Part shown: in pieces, positions 60,639-64,000 of the stretch
Layout: every line of letters begins with the position of its first letter
How positions within the stretch are numbered: the first letter of the stretch is position 1
From: Herpetosiphon geysericola
GTDB taxonomy: Bacteria; Chloroflexota; Chloroflexia; Chloroflexales; Herpetosiphonaceae
Assembly (NCBI RefSeq): GCF_001306135.1
Contig: NZ_LGKP01000013.1
Location: forward strand, 113,344-177,343
DNA: 64,000 nucleotides
Reading direction: 5' to 3'
Notes under the pieces: generated by a model
What the model was told of the DNA's origin: nothing
The model's database searches: none
What the model saw: only the letters and a program-made list of their open reading frames with translations
Made by a program: the position numbers and the translations under genes

Positions 60639-61796
60639 ATGGTACAGTTTGAGGGCTTAGATAGGATTGATTGGGCTGGGTTGCGCCATGCGTATGGTGA
60701 AGCAAGTGATACCCCAAGCCTTTTGCGCGCATTACTTGCTCCCGATGAGGAGCTTCGGACTGAAGCGCTTGATAAATTGGAAAGTTCTCTCGTCCACCAA
60801 GGGAGTGTCTATCCAGCAAGTCTGGCAGCGATCCCTTTTTTGATCGAAGTGGTTGCCGATCAGTCCTACCCCCTGCGGGTTAGTATTCTGAGTTTACTCA
60901 CCGATATTGCCCAAGGCCATAGCTGGTGTGATGCACACCAGAGTTTCATGCAGCTTGTGGGAATGAATGATGCGGCATTTAATGAGCAGCTCGAGCAAGA
61001 ATTACTGGTTGTTGCCCAAATTAAACAAGCATTTCAAGCGCAGCTGGCATTTTTCATGGAGTTGTTCCATGATCCAGATAAACAAATTTGGCGGCAAGCT
61101 CTGAACATCGTAGCCGAGATTAAGCCGACTGATGCCGATCAAGCGTACATTATTGATAGTGTGCTCAACCACGCTAATGTAGATTATCGAGCTGATTGTT
61201 TAATCTTGCTCAGTCGGTGGCAAAGCGATCACATCCTTACCACTGCTCAACGCTTGTTGGATACGCCAACCGATGATTTGCTCAAGCTCGTTGCTACAAT
61301 TAGGTACATCTTTCATAGCGTCCCTGCGCCTATCCCCGACCAACTGTTTGCCCATATTGGGCATGTGATCGAACATCACGACCCCGCCCTGATCGAACAT
61401 TACGAAGCATTGGCATTAACCAATGGCTTTTGGTTCGATTTGGCCTGCTGTTTGGCCTGCGGCGATGCTGCTACCCGAGAAGCCTATATTCCCTATTTTA
61501 TTGAGGCGCTGCTTAACCATAAACACAACGATTCGTATTGGAATGCTGCATTACTGGCAGCGTTTGGCAGCTTTGATGTTGATCCTGAGCATATTCCAAC
61601 GCCTTTGCAGCGGCAGATTGTGGCAATTATCGCCGATGTTGCGTATGAGAAAGTTGGAGTTGTGTTTACAAATCCGCTTAGCCTCTTAGATCAATTTGGC
61701 TTGCCACACACCAGTCGGGAGCTTGATCGTTATTTGGGCTATCCAAACGCTGACCATGCGAGTTTAGAAGAGCATAGCAAACCCAATCAACAATAA
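60639..61796 (+). CDS. HEAT-like repeat protein
   Basis: 385 residues, helical throughout, no signal peptide. Repeated pairs of helices with phrases such as LLAPDEELRTEALDKLESSLVHQGSVYPASLAAIPFLIEVV and NHANVDYRADCLILLSRW resemble HEAT or PBS-lyase repeats. The N-terminal block with a downstream VYPA-PFL element is also seen in stand-alone actinobacterial and Chloroflexota proteins of unknown role. GGGGAG lies before the ATG. No partner gene nearby suggests a function. Confidence 0.65.
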   Translation: MVQFEGLDRIDWAGLRHAYGEASDTPSLLRALLAPDEELRTEALDKLESSLVHQGSVYPASLAAIPFLIEVVADQSYPLRVSILSLLTDIAQGHSWCDAHQSFMQLVGMNDAAFNEQLEQELLVVAQIKQAFQAQLAFFMELFHDPDKQIWRQALNIVAEIKPTDADQAYIIDSVLNHANVDYRADCLILLSRWQSDHILTTAQRLLDTPTDDLLKLVATIRYIFHSVPAPIPDQLFAHIGHVIEHHDPALIEHYEALALTNGFWFDLACCLACGDAATREAYIPYFIEALLNHKHNDSYWNAALLAAFGSFDVDPEHIPTPLQRQIVAIIADVAYEKVGVVFTNPLSLLDQFGLPHTSRELDRYLGYPNADHASLEEHSKPNQQ

Positions 61797-61917
61797 CAAC
61801 AGCCAAGCCTTGGCCTGAGCAGTAGCTTGTATTCGAAAAATAGTTTGATGAGATTACTGTTTCGTACCAAGCATAGGATTATTACCACACTATAGAATTG
61901 CGAATTGAGGCAATACC

Positions 61918-62430
61918 ATGCGACGTTGGCTAGGAGTTGGAGTTGGAGTTGGATTGATCGTGCTGGTTGGGATGGTTTGGTTTGCATTTACCGGATTTGA
62001 GGCGGCGGAACCTCGGCGCGCGGTGTATCGTGGCTCAGGGGCTAACGTTGCACTATGGGGCGATGCATTTACGAAGGCAGGAGTGCTGGTGCAATCAACG
62101 ACCGATCCGCTACCAACCGATTCATTGAGTATCCTCTATCTTGATGCAGAAGCACTCAATCTGATTGATCTGGAGTGGTTGCGGACGCAATATGGCCGCG
62201 AAACCATGATTGTCGGGGTTGACGTGCAAGCGATTGTCTTGAGTACAAGCCTAAACAGTCCGTTGACGGCGGACAATCTGGCCTTGCGCGAAGATGCGAT
62301 TATTACATCGACTGCCCTGAAAATAAACGGAATGTTTAAAAACGGAGAAAGCTTAGGCGTAAGCTATTCTTCCGACATTAGCCGCTTGATTAGCGAAACT
62401 CAGGAAGAATATCGCAGCAGTACCGAGTGA
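61918..62430 (+). CDS. membrane-anchored hypothetical protein
   Basis: 170 residues with one N-terminal membrane segment (VGVGVGLIVLVGMVWFAF) and a roughly 145-residue domain outside. That domain has ILYLDAEALNLIDLEWLRTQYGRETMIVGVDV and no motif I know. The ribosome site before the ATG is GAGGCAATACC, moderate. Single gene before the P450. Confidence 0.5.
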   Translation: MRRWLGVGVGVGLIVLVGMVWFAFTGFEAAEPRRAVYRGSGANVALWGDAFTKAGVLVQSTTDPLPTDSLSILYLDAEALNLIDLEWLRTQYGRETMIVGVDVQAIVLSTSLNSPLTADNLALREDAIITSTALKINGMFKNGESLGVSYSSDISRLISETQEEYRSSTE

Positions 62431-62538
62431 TGGTGGCTAGCATTTGATCACAACATCGGGCCGATAATCCTATACAAACCTCCTAGAATCAACTACTATG
62501 AAGCGGAGATGCTTTTAGTTGTGTCAAGGAGAATTTGG

Positions 62539-63774
62539 ATGCAGCGTTTAGCGCAAGAACAAACGTCAATTCCTGCAATCATCAACCTCACTGATCGTCA
62601 GTTTAAGGCTGATCCGTTTACGGTGTATGCCCGTTTGCGCCGCGATCGTCCAGTTGCTAAAGCCAAGCTTGGCTCAATGCAAACCTGGATTGTGACCCGC
62701 TACGCTGATGTGGTTGAGATTCTGAAAAATGATCGACTGTTTGTCAAAAACTATAAAAATGCCCAATCCTTGGAGCAACAACGCAAACGACCTTGGATGC
62801 CCAAAATCTTTGAGGCGCTTGAATCGAATATGCTTGATCAAGATAGCCCTGACCATGGCCGCTTGCGCTCGTTAGTGCATAAAGCCTTCACACCCCAACG
62901 AGTTGAGGAAATGCGCCCACGCATTCAGCAGATTGCCGAAGCTTTGTTAATTAGCACCCAACAACGTGGCCGAGGCGATTTGATTGCCGATTTCGCCTTG
63001 CCCTTGCCGCTAACGGTCATCGTCGAGTTATTGGGCATTCCCAGCGAAGATCGCCAGAAATTTCATCGTTGGTCAAAATATGTTTTGAGCACGCCAACCA
63101 TTGGCAATGTGTTACTGGCAATTCCGGCGATTATGGCGCAGATGAAGTATCTTAAACAATTATTTGCCAAACGCCGCAACCAACCGCAAGCCGATTTACT
63201 CACCGCCTTGGTGCAGGCCGAAGCCGATGGTGATCGCTTTAGCGAAGACGAATTAGTGGCGATGGTCTTTTTGTTGATGCTGGCTGGCCACGAAACAACC
63301 GTCAATTTGCTTTCATCAGGCACGTTGGCCTTGTTGCAAAACCCTGAGCAATTGGCCTTATTACGCCGTTCGCCAGAGCTGATCAAATCGGCAGTTGAGG
63401 AGTTAGTGCGATTTACGGCTCCGGTTGAAACCGCCACCGAGCGCTATGCTGCCGAAGATGTAATCGTTGCTGATACCAAAATTGCCAAGGGCGATCTGCT
63501 ATTGGTGGCGTTGGCCTCAGCCAACCGTGATCCACAGCAATTTGTTAATCCTGATGAACTAGACATAACACGCGAAAAGAATCGTCACGTTGGCTTTGGG
63601 CTGGGGATTCACTATTGCTTAGGTGCACCATTGGCCCGCATGGAAGCCCAAATTGGACTGCAATTGCTCTTTGACCTGCGGCCAAATTTGCGCTTAACGG
63701 TGCCCGCTGAGCAATTGCGTTGGCGCTCAACCGCCGTTGTGCGTGGTTTGCAACGCTTGCCGGTTGCATGGTAG
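62539..63774 (+). CDS. cytochrome P450
   Basis: 411 residues from the ATG at 62539, behind CAAGGAG; the frame opens at 62509. The class I bacterial pattern is complete: I-helix LLMLAGHETTVNLL with the oxygen-activating Thr, K-helix ExxR in EELVRFTAPVETATER, and the haem loop GFGLGIHYCLGAPLAR with the ligand Cys. Soluble. Redox partners are not in the window. It is 42 kb from the megasynthase start in this window's terms and on the other strand, so a biosynthetic link is not suggested. Confidence 0.93.
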   Translation: MQRLAQEQTSIPAIINLTDRQFKADPFTVYARLRRDRPVAKAKLGSMQTWIVTRYADVVEILKNDRLFVKNYKNAQSLEQQRKRPWMPKIFEALESNMLDQDSPDHGRLRSLVHKAFTPQRVEEMRPRIQQIAEALLISTQQRGRGDLIADFALPLPLTVIVELLGIPSEDRQKFHRWSKYVLSTPTIGNVLLAIPAIMAQMKYLKQLFAKRRNQPQADLLTALVQAEADGDRFSEDELVAMVFLLMLAGHETTVNLLSSGTLALLQNPEQLALLRRSPELIKSAVEELVRFTAPVETATERYAAEDVIVADTKIAKGDLLLVALASANRDPQQFVNPDELDITREKNRHVGFGLGIHYCLGAPLARMEAQIGLQLLFDLRPNLRLTVPAEQLRWRSTAVVRGLQRLPVAW

Positions 63775-63784
63775 TGGTTTGCGC

Positions 63785-63824
63785 AAAGCAGCGCCATCAA
63801 GCGAATAGTTGATGGCGCTGCTTT
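63785..63824 (+). terminator. rho-independent terminator of the P450 gene
   Basis: AAAGCAGCGCCATCAA (63785-63800) and TTGATGGCGCTGCTTT (63809-63824) form a perfect 16-bp stem with an 8-base loop, starting 10 bases after the stop and followed by ATTCTT. Confidence 0.85.
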
Positions 63825-63879
63825 ATTCTTGACATAATAAAATTCAGCACTTACTTAACTTACTTATGGGTTTACGCCT

Positions 63880-63903
63880 GATGTGAGTTATGATGTGAGT
63901 TAT
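63880..63903. repeat. 12-bp tandem repeat
   Basis: GATGTGAGTTAT occurs twice back to back, upstream of a partial gene at the window end. It may be a regulatory duplication or chance; no further copies are seen. Confidence 0.6.
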
Positions 63904-63982
63904 GAGGAAAGAATCCCTTGACAAAGCAAGACGGAAGCCCGACGATGGAAGTGTCTAGCCACCATCAGAAGGAGTTCCGTCC

Positions 63983-64000
63983 ATGCCCAGTATACCATTT
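63983..64000 (+). CDS. first codons of a gene running off the window
   Basis: An ATG at 63983 is preceded by AGAAGGAG at good distance, so a gene most likely starts here; only six codons (MPSIPF) are visible. Upstream, GACGGAA near 63930 and TTCCGTC near 63976 form the ends of an imperfect hairpin in the leader. Product unknown. Confidence 0.5.

Noticed and set aside
62539..63774. P450 as tailoring enzyme of the megasynthase
   Set aside because: It lies about 29 kb from the start of that gene, on the other strand, with many unrelated genes between.
1..64000. tRNA, rRNA, prophage or complete insertion sequence
   Set aside because: I saw no cloverleaf-like segments with conserved T-arm, no rRNA signatures, and no transposase or phage gene pattern.

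Overview
The window looks like chromosomal DNA of a filamentous, gliding Chloroflexota bacterium of the Herpetosiphon type. This is inference from gene content: a very large FAAL/PKS/NRPS gene, a bacteriophytochrome signalling cluster, many sensor kinases and ECF sigma factors, secreted proteins of unknown function, moderate GC, and clear GGAGG-type ribosome binding sites. I saw no rRNA, tRNA, prophage, complete insertion sequence or CRISPR array.

Layout. 1-4.2 kb: small metabolic genes on the plus strand (alpha/beta hydrolase cut by the window edge, Imm10-like protein, GNAT, MOSC-alkyltransferase-like fusion, DUF4287, MBL hydrolase). 4.3-7.8 kb: a minus-strand, translationally coupled operon of a repeat protein, a MoxR ATPase and a VWA-like protein. 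8.1-17.0 kb: a YesM/YesN-type two-component system followed by a complete YtfQ-R-T/YjfF-type sugar ABC importer with two tandem binding proteins. 17.1-19.7 kb: a solitary cas6 and a secreted protein, both minus. 19.9-21.1 kb: two small plus-strand enzyme-like genes, closed by a strong terminator. 21.1-33.3 kb: one minus-strand gene for a 4073-residue megasynthase. 33.5-43.0 kb: lipoproteins, NDH-2, membrane proteins, peptidase E, and two sigma/anti-sigma pairs. 43.2-52.1 kb: PRC-barrel protein, metallophosphoesterase, an SRPBCC/DUF4166 pair, PQQ-type sugar dehydrogenase, RocB-like M20 peptidase and unknowns. 52.1-56.5 kb: bacteriophytochrome, response regulator and hybrid kinase in one operon. 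56.7-64 kb: secreted protein, LuxR-type DNA-binding domain, a membrane-anchored HTH sensor, a divergent VOC/WYL pair, a HEAT-like protein, a cytochrome P450, and the first codons of a gene running off the end.

The most unusual object is the megasynthase. Its order reads FAAL-ACP-KS-AT-KR-ACP-C-A-PCP-C-(acyl-ACP reductase-like). The first six domains match the order of cyanobacterial olefin synthases. Where those end in ST-TE, this protein carries an NRPS module and a C-terminal domain resembling the free-standing cyanobacterial acyl-ACP reductase (AAR), including a Cys in the position expected for the acyl-thioester intermediate. I infer a fatty acid that is activated, extended once, reduced to a beta-hydroxyacyl chain, joined to one amino acid and probably released reductively.

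Other systems: the YesM/YesN pair plausibly senses an extracellular sugar and controls the adjacent importer; the phytochrome operon forms a light-response cascade; the sigma/anti-sigma pairs and the HTH-membrane-exodomain protein are envelope sensors. The MOSC-ATL fusion, orphan cas6 and repeat protein-MoxR-VWA operon are the other items I would follow up.
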